Of a stretch of DNA of 8,772 nt, positions 1-7,027 are shown piece after piece. The notes under the pieces are model-generated. The model did not search any database. It was not told the origin of the DNA and saw nothing but the letters and a program-made list of their open reading frames with translations. Source of the DNA: CAZILN01 sp964540005 (lineage in GTDB: Bacteria; Bacteroidota; Bacteroidia; Bacteroidales; SM23-62); assembly GCA_964540005.1 (NCBI GenBank), contig CAZILN010000212.1:1-8772 (forward strand), read 5' to 3'. Numbering within the stretch: position 1 is the first letter of the stretch; each line of letters opens with the position of its first letter. Position numbers and translations under genes: made by a program.

Positions 1-41
1 GTTAAGAAATTCATAGTATCTTGATCAAAATCTTTATTATC

Positions 42-758
42 ATGATCCCACTGGAATTATTTACAGAAATCAGGCAGTTTTGCGAAATCAACTCAGATCC
101 GGCTCAGGTTGAGAAATACAGCAGGTATTTTAAGGAAGGATTTGATGCCTATGGAGTTTCAAAAGAGAAGTTTCGCTGCAAGATAAAATCTTTGATCAAG
201 GATGAATCAGTAAGCATCGACCTGGTCATTGAAACAAGCACGCTTCTCCTGCCCACAGGGAAATATGAAGAAACAAGCTTTGCTATAGCCCTGTTACGGG
301 AATTGAAGGAGGAGTTCACATTCGACACCTTAAAAGTATTTGATAACTGGTTTGATATCGGGATAATCAACTGGGGCCATACCGATGTCCTCTGCGGGGA
401 CCTGGTAGGATGCCTTATTGAAAAATCCCTTATCAGTCTTGACGATTTTTCTGAGTGGAGGACTTCGGAACGGAAGTATAAAAGACGTGCCGTGCCGGTG
501 TCTTTCCTGGCCTACCTTCCCATTAAAGATGATTATACAGATTTACTGGAATTTATTGATCCCATGATGATGGATACGGAGAGGGTTGTCCACCAGGGAC
601 TGGGATGGTTCCTTCGTGAAGCATGGAAAAAAAAGCCTGGATTGATAGAGGAATTCCTGCTGAAATGGAGAAATGATGCTGCCCGGCTGATCTTTCAGTA
701 TGCCACCGAAAAAATGAGTAAGGAGGAGAGGATGAGGTTCCGGCGGGATAAGAAATAA
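42..758 (+). CDS. DNA alkylation repair protein, AlkD-like HEAT-repeat glycosylase
   Basis: Probable DNA glycosylase of the AlkC/AlkD superfamily, which removes N3- and N7-alkylated purines from DNA in the cytoplasm as the first step of base-excision repair. From the ATG at 42 the protein has 238 residues, close to the 237 of Bacillus cereus AlkD. A TTG at 21 would add seven hydrophobic residues, so I prefer the ATG. Visible family features are the helical-repeat composition, NWFDIGIINWGHTDVLC at 102-118 (W111 and D115 keep the four-residue spacing of AlkD W109 and D113), the basic KYKRRAVPVSF at 145-155 supplying the expected Arg, and the C-terminal GLGWFLREAWKK at 186-197. The basic tail fits DNA binding. 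The gene converges on purU with two bases between stop codons. Only 41 bases of upstream DNA are present, so its promoter and operon status cannot be judged. The assignment rests on motifs and length; substrate range is inferred. Confidence 0.88.
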   Translation: MIPLELFTEIRQFCEINSDPAQVEKYSRYFKEGFDAYGVSKEKFRCKIKSLIKDESVSIDLVIETSTLLLPTGKYEETSFAIALLRELKEEFTFDTLKVFDNWFDIGIINWGHTDVLCGDLVGCLIEKSLISLDDFSEWRTSERKYKRRAVPVSFLAYLPIKDDYTDLLEFIDPMMMDTERVVHQGLGWFLREAWKKKPGLIEEFLLKWRNDAARLIFQYATEKMSKEERMRFRRDKK

Positions 759-760
759 GA

Positions 761-1621
761 TCAGTCAAAAATGATCGTCTTCTTCCCATGGGATAGTATC
801 CTGTATTCGGCATGATACTTCAGGGCTCTTGCCAGGACAAGCCTCTCGAGGTCACGGCCTTTCCTTTTCAGATCTGATACCGTATCCTTATGGCTGATCC
901 TGATGACATCCTGCTCAATTATAGGACCCTGGTCAAGATCCCCGGTTACATAATGACTGGTTGCCCCTATGATCTTCACGCCCCTTTCATAGGCCTGTTG
1001 ATAAGGATTTCCCCCAACAAATGAGGGCAGGAAGGAATGATGAATGTTTATGATCCTGTTCGGGTATGCCTCCACAAAATCGGGTGAAAGTATCTGCATA
1101 TACCTGGCAAGAACGATGCTGTCAATTTTCTCCTCTCGTAAAAGATCCATTTCTTTCTTCTCCTGTTGAACCCTCAGGTCCTTTGAAATCGGGAAAACAT
1201 AATAGGGGATCTTATGCTGATCGGCAAGGTACTCCAGGTCGTGGTGGTTTGATATGATAAGAGGAAAAACCACCGGGTATTCCCCCAGGCTCTGACGCCA
1301 TAATAATTCCTGCAGGCAGTGGTTGTATTTTGAAACAAAAAGGGCTACCCGCATGTTCCGTTCCGTAAAATTAACCGACCAGCTGGCGTTGAATTCCTTG
1401 GCAAGAGGAGCCAGGGCACCGGGCAGGTCATTGGCAGCAATTGAAAAATTATCCATGTCCCATGCCACCCTGATAAAGAATGTCCCGGTATCCATATCCA
1501 CATGTTCATCAAGGTCAAGGATATTGCCTCCCCTTTCGAATACAAAATGTGATATCCGTGAAACCAGTCCGATTCGGTCCGGACAGGACAATAATAATAT
1601 AGCTGAGTTTGTTCTGCTCAT
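761..1621 (-). CDS. purU: Formyltetrahydrofolate deformylase PurU
   Basis: Cytoplasmic enzyme that hydrolyses 10-formyltetrahydrofolate to formate and tetrahydrofolate; in other bacteria it balances folate pools and supplies formate to PurT. The 286-residue protein has the standard two-domain order: an N-terminal ACT domain (about 5-83, with SCPDRIGLVSRIS early on) and a formyltransferase domain (about 89-270). The catalytic triad of the GART/PurU fold is intact: Asn192 and His194 in INIHHSFLP, and Asp230 in LDQGPIIEQ, with the same 38-residue Asn-to-Asp spacing as E. coli GART. GATSHYV at 219-225 is also typical. The ATG at 1621 is preferred to a TTG two codons upstream. The ACT domain suggests allosteric control by a small ligand (methionine and glycine in E. 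coli), but the effector here is unknown. A good TAnnTTTG element lies upstream on this strand. Confidence 0.95.
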   Translation of the reverse strand: MSRTNSAILLLSCPDRIGLVSRISHFVFERGGNILDLDEHVDMDTGTFFIRVAWDMDNFSIAANDLPGALAPLAKEFNASWSVNFTERNMRVALFVSKYNHCLQELLWRQSLGEYPVVFPLIISNHHDLEYLADQHKIPYYVFPISKDLRVQQEKKEMDLLREEKIDSIVLARYMQILSPDFVEAYPNRIINIHHSFLPSFVGGNPYQQAYERGVKIIGATSHYVTGDLDQGPIIEQDVIRISHKDTVSDLKRKGRDLERLVLARALKYHAEYRILSHGKKTIIFD

Positions 1622-1671
1622 CTTCAAGTTGTTGATTAGTTATTATTCCCTGCAATAGATACAGTTGCTAG

Positions 1672-1703
1672 CAAAGATAATCAAGGACTTCATCTAAAAT
1701 CAA
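1672..1703 (-). promoter_or_regulatory. Predicted Bacteroidota promoter of purU
   Basis: Read on the minus strand, 1679-1672 is TATCTTTG, an exact match to the Bacteroidota -7 element TAnnTTTG. A TTG at 1703-1701 sits 21 bases upstream of it, in the range expected for the -33 element. The box ends about 50 bases before the purU ATG at 1621, leaving a short untranslated leader. The match is seen directly; promoter function is inferred. Confidence 0.55.
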
Positions 1704-1706
1704 GAT

Positions 1707-1742
1707 TTTGTGCATAATTCTAAATTGATAATTCTAATTTTG
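1707..1742 (+). promoter_or_regulatory. Predicted promoter of the creatininase-family gene
   Basis: TAATTTTG at 1735-1742 matches TAnnTTTG exactly. TTTG at 1707-1710 could be the -33 element, but the 24-base spacer is a few bases longer than usual, so the -33 assignment is weak. The box lies 30 bases before the ATG at 1773. It would be inside the coding region if translation began at the in-frame GTG at 1710, so it supports the ATG start. Confidence 0.45.
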
Positions 1743-1772
1743 CCTGCAGATCTTATCTTAAAATTACACGGT

Positions 1773-2537
1773 ATGAGACCATATATCCTTTCAGAAACAA
1801 ACTATAAGGCAGTTAAAAACTCAGATTTTCAACTTGCTGTTCTGCCCTGGGGTGCCACTGAAGCACATAATTACCACCTGCCTTACGGAACCGATAACAT
1901 AGAAACAGATAAAATTACAGCTGAAGCAGCCAGGATCGCCTGGGAGGCCGGAGCTAAATTGATCGTTCTTCCTGTCGTTCCCTTCGGAGTAAATACCGGT
2001 CAGAAAGATATTCCCCTTGACATCAATATGAATCCGAGCACCCAGCTGGCAGTATTGCATGATATTGTTGAAGTTTTACATCACCAGGGGATTTATAAGC
2101 TACTGATAATGAACGGTCATGGCGGAAATGATTTCAAACCTCTCATCAGGGAAATGGGCTATCGTTTCCCGAAGATGTACATCAGCCTGTGTAGCTGGTA
2201 CCTGGTCCTTGATCAGCTGGATTATTTCGAGATATTAAGCGATCATGGCGGAGAAATGGAAACCGGGCTTATGCTCCACATTGCTCCGGAGCTTGTCATG
2301 CCGCTTGACCAGGCCGGTCAGGGGAATGAACGAAAACACAGCCTGAAAGCTTTTCGTGAAGGATGGGCCTGGTCTGAAAGGAAATGGCCGCTGGTTACCG
2401 AAGATACCGGCCTGGGAAATCCAAAGAAGGCCACAGCTGAGAAGGGAGAAAAGTATTTTAAGGACCTGACTGGCAAAATCGCTTCCTTACTGGTGGATCT
2501 GGCACAGCTTGATAAGGATCATATCTGGGAACAGTGA
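1773..2537 (+). CDS. Creatininase-family metal-dependent amidohydrolase
   Basis: A 254-residue soluble protein of the creatininase family. This family comprises metal-dependent amide hydrolases, including creatininase and the archaeal formamidopyrimidine deformylase ArfB. Metal-site motifs are visible: LPWGATEAHNYHLPYGTD at 24-41 (ligand candidates E30, H32 and D41), NGHGGN at 114-119 (H116) and DHGGEMET at 157-164 (H158, E161 or E163). Pseudomonas creatininase has a Glu two residues after the central His; here that position is Gly, as in the wider NGHGGN branch. The C-terminal Glu is therefore the likelier ligand, and creatinine itself is an unlikely substrate. The ATG at 1773 is chosen over a GTG at 1710 because the extension is hydrophobic, lacks family motifs, and overlaps the predicted promoter. 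The gene is divergent from purU and converges on the thymidylate synthase-like gene. The fold is secure but the substrate is unknown. Confidence 0.88.
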   Translation: MRPYILSETNYKAVKNSDFQLAVLPWGATEAHNYHLPYGTDNIETDKITAEAARIAWEAGAKLIVLPVVPFGVNTGQKDIPLDINMNPSTQLAVLHDIVEVLHHQGIYKLLIMNGHGGNDFKPLIREMGYRFPKMYISLCSWYLVLDQLDYFEILSDHGGEMETGLMLHIAPELVMPLDQAGQGNERKHSLKAFREGWAWSERKWPLVTEDTGLGNPKKATAEKGEKYFKDLTGKIASLLVDLAQLDKDHIWEQ

Positions 2538-2550
2538 GTAACAGGAAAGC

Positions 2551-2582
2551 GATAGTTCATTTTTCCATATGTATGGACTATC
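2551..2582. other. Nested inverted repeats between convergent genes
   Basis: GATAGT at 2551-2556 pairs with ACTATC at 2577-2582. Inside it, CCATA at 2565-2569 pairs with TATGG at 2572-2576, giving a bulged hairpin between the two convergent stop codons. No T-run follows on either strand, so it is not a standard intrinsic terminator. It could be an RNA 3'-end structure or chance. Confidence 0.3.
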
Positions 2583-2586
2583 CGGA

Positions 2587-3489
2587 TCATGACTGATGGC
2601 TCTCATCATACCTTTTGATCTTTTCCAGGATGCTTTCTTCAGCAGCTTCATACATTTCATGAATGAAATCATCATGAAAATTAAATATACGCTGGTCAAA
2701 CGGCATCCCGTCAACCCTCTCAAATAAGAGCTCACTGGCCTGTTTAACATCCTTTCCATATATGTGATATGAATCCGCATGCCAGTTCAATCGTCCCATG
2801 TTTACTTTCTTACCTGTCCGTTTTTCCACTTCGTCGGCAATAATCTCACGATTGAACTGAATGAACCCGAACATATTCATAAAACTTGCTCCCCAGGCAT
2901 CATTGCTTCTGAAACGAATATTGCAGTTCAGCCATTGTAATCCCGCTTCATCCTCCATGATCCTGTACCATAGTGATTGCAGGCAGGGTGGATCATATAC
3001 ACTGAGATCAATATTAGGCATCCAGGTGATCATCTGTGCCTGACGAGTATAAGGCTGATCAACCAGTTTGCTGATCACGTGTTTGATCTGATCCACCTGG
3101 AAACCGGCATCGGTACGTGTTGCTTTCCCTCCCTCTCTGATTAGTTCTTTCCAGGAACCATATTTTTGCAGCCGCCCGTGATAGGTATATTCCCACCGTG
3201 TATCATCAGGATCATTTAAATTCTTTACCCAGTGATCCTTGAATCCCTTCAGTTCGAGAACATATTCTTTCAGATCTTCAAACCCTCCCGGGAAGGCCTG
3301 GTGGATCATGGGATCACTCTCCGGTTCAAGGATGGTAATGTTCATTGTACAATCCAGACTGAGGGGGTCTCCAGGTTTATCATACTGTGTTTTGAAACGG
3401 GTCCCTTCATTATATAGCTTTATAAGTGCCGCTTCATAAGCCATTGCAAGTGTCTTCTCAGTAACATGTAAAACAGGTATGTTATTCAT
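2587..3489 (-). CDS. Non-canonical thymidylate synthase-like protein
   Basis: A 300-residue protein with the thymidylate synthase / dCMP hydroxymethylase fold but far from standard ThyA in sequence. Such enzymes transfer a one-carbon unit from 5,10-methylenetetrahydrofolate to C5 of a pyrimidine nucleotide. By alignment to E. coli ThyA by eye, active-site residues are retained: E75 (Glu58), R149 in TRQAQMITW (phosphate Arg126), nucleophile C169 in DPPC (Cys146), R194, S195 and D197 in FRSNDAWG (Arg166, Asp169), N205 (Asn177), and H242 and Y244 in YHIYGKD (His207, Tyr209). Asn at 205, rather than the Asp of dCMP hydroxymethylases, suggests a uracil nucleotide. Differences are PPCL instead of PPCH, Gln150 in place of Arg127, and a charged C-terminus without the closing hydrophobic residues of ThyA. 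RSND followed by G-A resembles archaeal-type enzymes. The ATG at 3489 starts the family-like MNNIPVLHV; a GTG at 3579 would add 30 residues with no recognisable match. I see no perfect -7 box in the 165-base divergent gap upstream. Confidence 0.82.
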   Translation of the reverse strand: MNNIPVLHVTEKTLAMAYEAALIKLYNEGTRFKTQYDKPGDPLSLDCTMNITILEPESDPMIHQAFPGGFEDLKEYVLELKGFKDHWVKNLNDPDDTRWEYTYHGRLQKYGSWKELIREGGKATRTDAGFQVDQIKHVISKLVDQPYTRQAQMITWMPNIDLSVYDPPCLQSLWYRIMEDEAGLQWLNCNIRFRSNDAWGASFMNMFGFIQFNREIIADEVEKRTGKKVNMGRLNWHADSYHIYGKDVKQASELLFERVDGMPFDQRIFNFHDDFIHEMYEAAEESILEKIKRYDESHQS

Positions 3490-3654
3490 CAGTATGTGAA
3501 ATGAGTTTGGAATAAAAATAGTAAAATCAATTGACAGATTAAAGATTTTCACATTAAGCTGACCCAGGCTCCTGCACACCTTAATCCAGCCAGTTAAAAT
3601 ATTTTACAATAAGGATCGTCAGTAAAAATTAAGAGATAATTATTATTTTTAAAT

Positions 3655-4185
3655 ATGAATAATCTTACAGATCCCGAAGGCAACCGTCATTACTCGAATC
3701 ATGACAGGCCGGACCTGATAGGGGAGTATAAGTTCGGTGATGCCGGACAACTTATCCTGCTGATCATCTTTCTTATCATCTGGGTCCTCGATTCTTTCGT
3801 TTTCAGCTTTTCCACAAAACTTATGGAATTAATCCCCTGGTTTGTCAGGTATCCCCTGGCCGTATTGGTCCTGGTATTCTCCGGATACCTTGCCAGGTCC
3901 GGATTACGAACAGTATTTGGTGAGATCAAACAGGAGCCCCAGGTATATTCATCGGGGGTATTTGCCATTGTTAGGCACCCGATTTACCTCGGTGCAATTC
4001 TGCTGTATCTTGGATTAATCATTTTTACCCTGTCATTGGCTTCCTTTATTCTCTGGATACTCATCATCGTATTTTATATCTGGATATCCAGGTATGAAGA
4101 ACGCTTATTGCTGAATCATTTTGGTGAAAAATACAGGGAATACCAGGCAAAGGTGCCTATGTTTTTTCCTGTTAAGATCAGGTAA
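3655..4185 (+). CDS. Membrane isoprenylcysteine/phospholipid methyltransferase-like protein
   Basis: A 176-residue integral membrane protein of the ICMT/PEMT methyltransferase superfamily, which uses S-adenosylmethionine on lipid-like or membrane-embedded acceptors. A hydrophilic N-terminus of about 28 residues precedes hydrophobic segments near 31-52, 61-79 and a long 112-146 stretch that could be a helical hairpin. The signature is C-terminal: GVFAIVRHPIYLG at 101-113, with the cofactor-binding R107-H108-P109, then EERLLLNHFGEKYREY at 148-163 and a final VPMFFP. These match the usual RHPxY ... EE...FG..Y..Y...V....P pattern. The gene starts a run of same-strand genes, but the 96 bases to the next gene leave co-transcription uncertain. 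Bacterial members are rarely characterised. The real acceptor is unknown, and prenyl-cysteine methylation should not be assumed. Confidence 0.82.
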   Translation: MNNLTDPEGNRHYSNHDRPDLIGEYKFGDAGQLILLIIFLIIWVLDSFVFSFSTKLMELIPWFVRYPLAVLVLVFSGYLARSGLRTVFGEIKQEPQVYSSGVFAIVRHPIYLGAILLYLGLIIFTLSLASFILWILIIVFYIWISRYEERLLLNHFGEKYREYQAKVPMFFPVKIR

Positions 4186-4281
4186 AGGACTCATTTCCAA
4201 CATGTATTTAACACAGTTGGATTTTGATATTTTATCATAATGAATTAATATGCATAAAATTCACAAGCAAATTTTACCATC

Positions 4282-5151
4282 ATGAAAAGAAGGCATTTCA
4301 TAAAGTCTAGCTTTCTGGGGGCCGGGGCCGTCAGTCTGAGTGCATTTCCTTATCACCTGTACTCCGGAACAGAAAGAAAATATCCTTACGACAGGGTGCA
4401 ACTGGGATCGACAGGAATTGAAGTATCCAGGATGGCTATGGGTACCGGGACAAACGGATTTGGTGAAGAATCCAACCAGACCAGGAAGCTTGGGATCAAA
4501 GGCCTTAGCGATCTTCTTCATGCAGCCTATGACGAGGGAATTACCTTCTGGGATACAGCCGACCAGTACGGCTCCCATCCGCACGTCAAAGAAGCCCTGA
4601 AACATGTAGACAGGGAAAATGTGGTTATTCTTACCAAGACCAATGCCAATACTGCTGAGGAGGCAAAAGAGGCACTTGACAGGTTCAAGACTGAACTCGG
4701 CACTGATTATTTTGACATCGTACTGATACATGCAGCAACTAGTGCAAACTGGACCAAGGAAAAGCAGGGTGTCAAGGATGTTTTATCAGAAGCTAAGGAA
4801 AAAGGTATTATTAAAGCCCACGGGGTATCATGCCACTCCATTGAAGCCCTTAGAGCTGCTGCTGAAGATCCCTGGGTGGATCTTGACCTGGCCCGATTCA
4901 ATCAGGCCGGTGTAGCAATGGATGATGAAGTTGAGGTGGTAAAAGGAGTTCTTGAAAAAATGCATCAGGACGGTAAGATCGTAATGGGAATGAAGGTGCT
5001 CGGGGTCGGTCGCCTGGCCGACAGGAAGGAGGAATGTTTTCAGTTTCATCTGGCTCAGGATTTCATATCTTGCTTCACTCTGGGTGTTGAAAGCTATGAA
5101 CAGCTGAAAGACCTCCAGAAGGTAATTCCCGAAGCCAGCGTGCGGGGGTGA
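4282..5151 (+). CDS. Tat-exported aldo/keto reductase
   Basis: A 289-residue NAD(P)H-dependent oxidoreductase of the aldo/keto reductase superfamily (TIM barrel). The catalytic tetrad is complete: D91 and Y96 in WDTADQYG, K119 in LTKTN, and H150 in VLIHA. The N-terminus is a twin-arginine signal: RRHFIKSS at 3-10 followed by a hydrophobic, Ala/Gly-rich segment to about residue 23. The folded protein is therefore probably exported by Tat with its cofactor, as known for several Bacteroidota oxidoreductases. The barrel starts at VQLGSTGIEVSRMAMGTG (39-56), and the protein ends cleanly after PEASVRG. The next gene, a secreted glycohydrolase-family lipoprotein, follows after 74 bases without an obvious terminator, so shared transcription is plausible. 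Substrate is unknown; a sugar or sugar-derived carbonyl in the envelope is a guess from the neighbour. Confidence 0.88.
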   Translation: MKRRHFIKSSFLGAGAVSLSAFPYHLYSGTERKYPYDRVQLGSTGIEVSRMAMGTGTNGFGEESNQTRKLGIKGLSDLLHAAYDEGITFWDTADQYGSHPHVKEALKHVDRENVVILTKTNANTAEEAKEALDRFKTELGTDYFDIVLIHAATSANWTKEKQGVKDVLSEAKEKGIIKAHGVSCHSIEALRAAAEDPWVDLDLARFNQAGVAMDDEVEVVKGVLEKMHQDGKIVMGMKVLGVGRLADRKEECFQFHLAQDFISCFTLGVESYEQLKDLQKVIPEASVRG

Positions 5152-5225
5152 TCTGCTGAATATCCATCAATCCTGAACCAGCTCTATCCTGTATTTAAGC
5201 CCGGATTCACTAAATATTCAATAAA

Positions 5226-6953
5226 ATGAAAAACCTTATTTACCTGACATTTGCACTCATTATTATCTCAGGGGCCAGTTGTACATCCCCGGAATACCGG
5301 ATAATTTCTGTGGAAAAATATATGGACAAAGCCAAGGCCGGGTGGGTTGGCCAGATGGCCGGTGTAGGCTGGGGCGGACCAACAGAATTCAAATGGAACG
5401 GTGTTATCATACCGTCTGACCAATTGCCGCAATGGAATCCTGAAATGTCTAACCAGTTTTACCAGGACGACATTTATGTGGAAATGACCTTTCTCAGGAC
5501 ACTTGAACAGCATGGATTCGATGTTTCCATCCGGCAGGCAGGAATTGATTTTGCAAACAGTAAATACATGCTATGGCATGCAAATAAGGCAGGCAGGGAT
5601 AACCTAAGGAGCGGTATTGCACCTCCCTGGTCGGGACATCCTGAATATAACAATCATGCCGATGATATCGACTACCAGATCGAGGCAGATTATGCAGGAT
5701 TAATTTCACCAGGAATGCCGGCTGTGGCCATTGAGCTGGGTGACATTTTCGGAAAGCTGATGAACTACGGGGACGGATTGTACGGTGGGAATTTCGTGGC
5801 AGGAATGTACGCCGAAGCGTTTTTTGAAAGCGATATTGAAAAGATCATTCAGGCCGGTTTGAAATGTGTCCCTGAAGGATCACAGTATTACGAGGCGATC
5901 ACTGATGTAATCCGGCAGCATCAGGAAAATCCTGACGACTGGATAAAAGCCTGGGAATTTATTAACGAAAAATACAACAAGGATCCTGAGTACAGGAAAT
6001 TCTCCTGCAGCGGACCCGGCGACTTTAATATTGATGCAAAGATAAACGGGGCTTATATAGTGATGGGCCTGCTTTACGGTAAGGGAGATATGGATGAAAC
6101 GATAATTATTTCAACCCGCTGCGGACAGGATTCAGATTGTAACCCGGCTAACTCTGCCGGCATCCTTGCTACTACCATTGGATTTAAAAATCTTCCTGAC
6201 AAGTTTACATCTGCCCTGGATTATTCTACTAAATTCTCATATACTGACTACAACCTTAGTGAATTAATTGCAGTCAATGAAAAACTGGCCAGGCAGGCTG
6301 TTCTCAGGACAGGAGGCAAGATTGAAACGGGTGAGGATGGAAAGGAGTATTTTCACATACCCATCATCGAACCTGATCCGGGTAAGCTGGTGCAGTGCTG
6401 GGAACCGGAACCGGTTGCTGAAGATGTGCATTACAACGATGAAGAAATGAACCGGATAAGCATCAAGATCATTCCTCCTGAGGCGCATATGAAGGTATGG
6501 AAGGTTTCCGGGCCATATAAAAAGGAGGGACTTGACAATACGGAATTATTTGATGAGGTTTTTGATCCTGAAACCGACCTGAATAAAGCAAAATGGGAAG
6601 AAATGCCATTTGGTAATGGTTACAGCAGCTGGATAGCCGAGCTGGACAAACTTTATAACGAGACTAATGCAGTTGCTTACCTGAGTACGGAAATTCACTC
6701 AGAAACAGCTCAGAAAGCCAGGTTTTATCTGGGATCCGATGATGGCATTAAAGTATGGTTAAACGGAACCGTAATACTTGAGAAAAATGTAAGCAGGGGA
6801 TTAAATCCCGATGAAGATTTTGTAGATATCGAACTCGCACCCGGATGGAATACATTGCTCTTAAAGGTAACCCAGGGTGAAGGTGGCTGGCAGGCGGCTG
6901 CAGTCATCTGCGATCTGAAAGGAAATCCTCTTGAGGATCTGGAATTCAGGTAA
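5226..6953 (+). CDS. Secreted ADP-ribosylglycohydrolase-family lipoprotein with C-terminal beta-sandwich
   Basis: A 575-residue exported protein. Residues 1-19 form a lipoprotein signal ending ISGASC, with C19 the likely lipidated residue. Residues about 30-335 resemble the helical ADP-ribosylglycohydrolase (ARH) fold: AGWVGQMAGVGWGG at 38-51, a QDD metal motif at 80-82, HADDIDYQIEADYAG at 144-158, and CGQDSDCNPANSAG at 299-312, where D302 and D304 correspond to the C-terminal dinuclear-metal Asp residues. The canonical GGDxDS is altered to GQDSDC. A linker near 365-420 leads to a C-terminal domain (about 425-565) containing ARFYLGSDDGIKVWLNG and WNTLLLKVTQGEGGW, like the ligand-binding beta-sandwiches attached to extracellular glycan enzymes. 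ARH enzymes usually cleave ADP-ribose from proteins or nucleotides in the cytoplasm. This envelope location and added domain suggest a different N-glycosidic or sugar substrate, which is unproven. The upstream Tat reductase may be a functional partner. Confidence 0.85.
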   Translation: MKNLIYLTFALIIISGASCTSPEYRIISVEKYMDKAKAGWVGQMAGVGWGGPTEFKWNGVIIPSDQLPQWNPEMSNQFYQDDIYVEMTFLRTLEQHGFDVSIRQAGIDFANSKYMLWHANKAGRDNLRSGIAPPWSGHPEYNNHADDIDYQIEADYAGLISPGMPAVAIELGDIFGKLMNYGDGLYGGNFVAGMYAEAFFESDIEKIIQAGLKCVPEGSQYYEAITDVIRQHQENPDDWIKAWEFINEKYNKDPEYRKFSCSGPGDFNIDAKINGAYIVMGLLYGKGDMDETIIISTRCGQDSDCNPANSAGILATTIGFKNLPDKFTSALDYSTKFSYTDYNLSELIAVNEKLARQAVLRTGGKIETGEDGKEYFHIPIIEPDPGKLVQCWEPEPVAEDVHYNDEEMNRISIKIIPPEAHMKVWKVSGPYKKEGLDNTELFDEVFDPETDLNKAKWEEMPFGNGYSSWIAELDKLYNETNAVAYLSTEIHSETAQKARFYLGSDDGIKVWLNGTVILEKNVSRGLNPDEDFVDIELAPGWNTLLLKVTQGEGGWQAAAVICDLKGNPLEDLEFR

Positions 6954-7027
6954 AAATTTACACTGATTTTCTGTATTACAATATTGGGTTTATTACTTTT
7001 ATAACGTTAATCATTAATGAATTTGTT

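Noticed and set aside
21..41. TTG start seven codons upstream for the AlkD-like gene.
   Set aside because: It adds only hydrophobic residues, and the ATG start gives the family's normal length.
3490..3579. Thirty-residue N-terminal extension of the thymidylate synthase-like protein from a GTG.
   Set aside because: It has no family similarity, whereas MNNIPVLHV looks like a normal start; the extension would also fill the divergent intergenic region.
4261..4731. 156-codon open frame on the minus strand within the aldo/keto reductase gene.
   Set aside because: It is antisense to a gene with a complete catalytic tetrad and Tat signal; its translation shows no domain and is cysteine-rich in the manner of shadow frames.
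5157..5220. TGAATAT (5157-5163) and ATATTCA (5214-5220) inverted repeat before the glycohydrolase gene.
   Set aside because: Seven AT-rich bases with a 50-base spacer are expected by chance, and the pairing does not extend.
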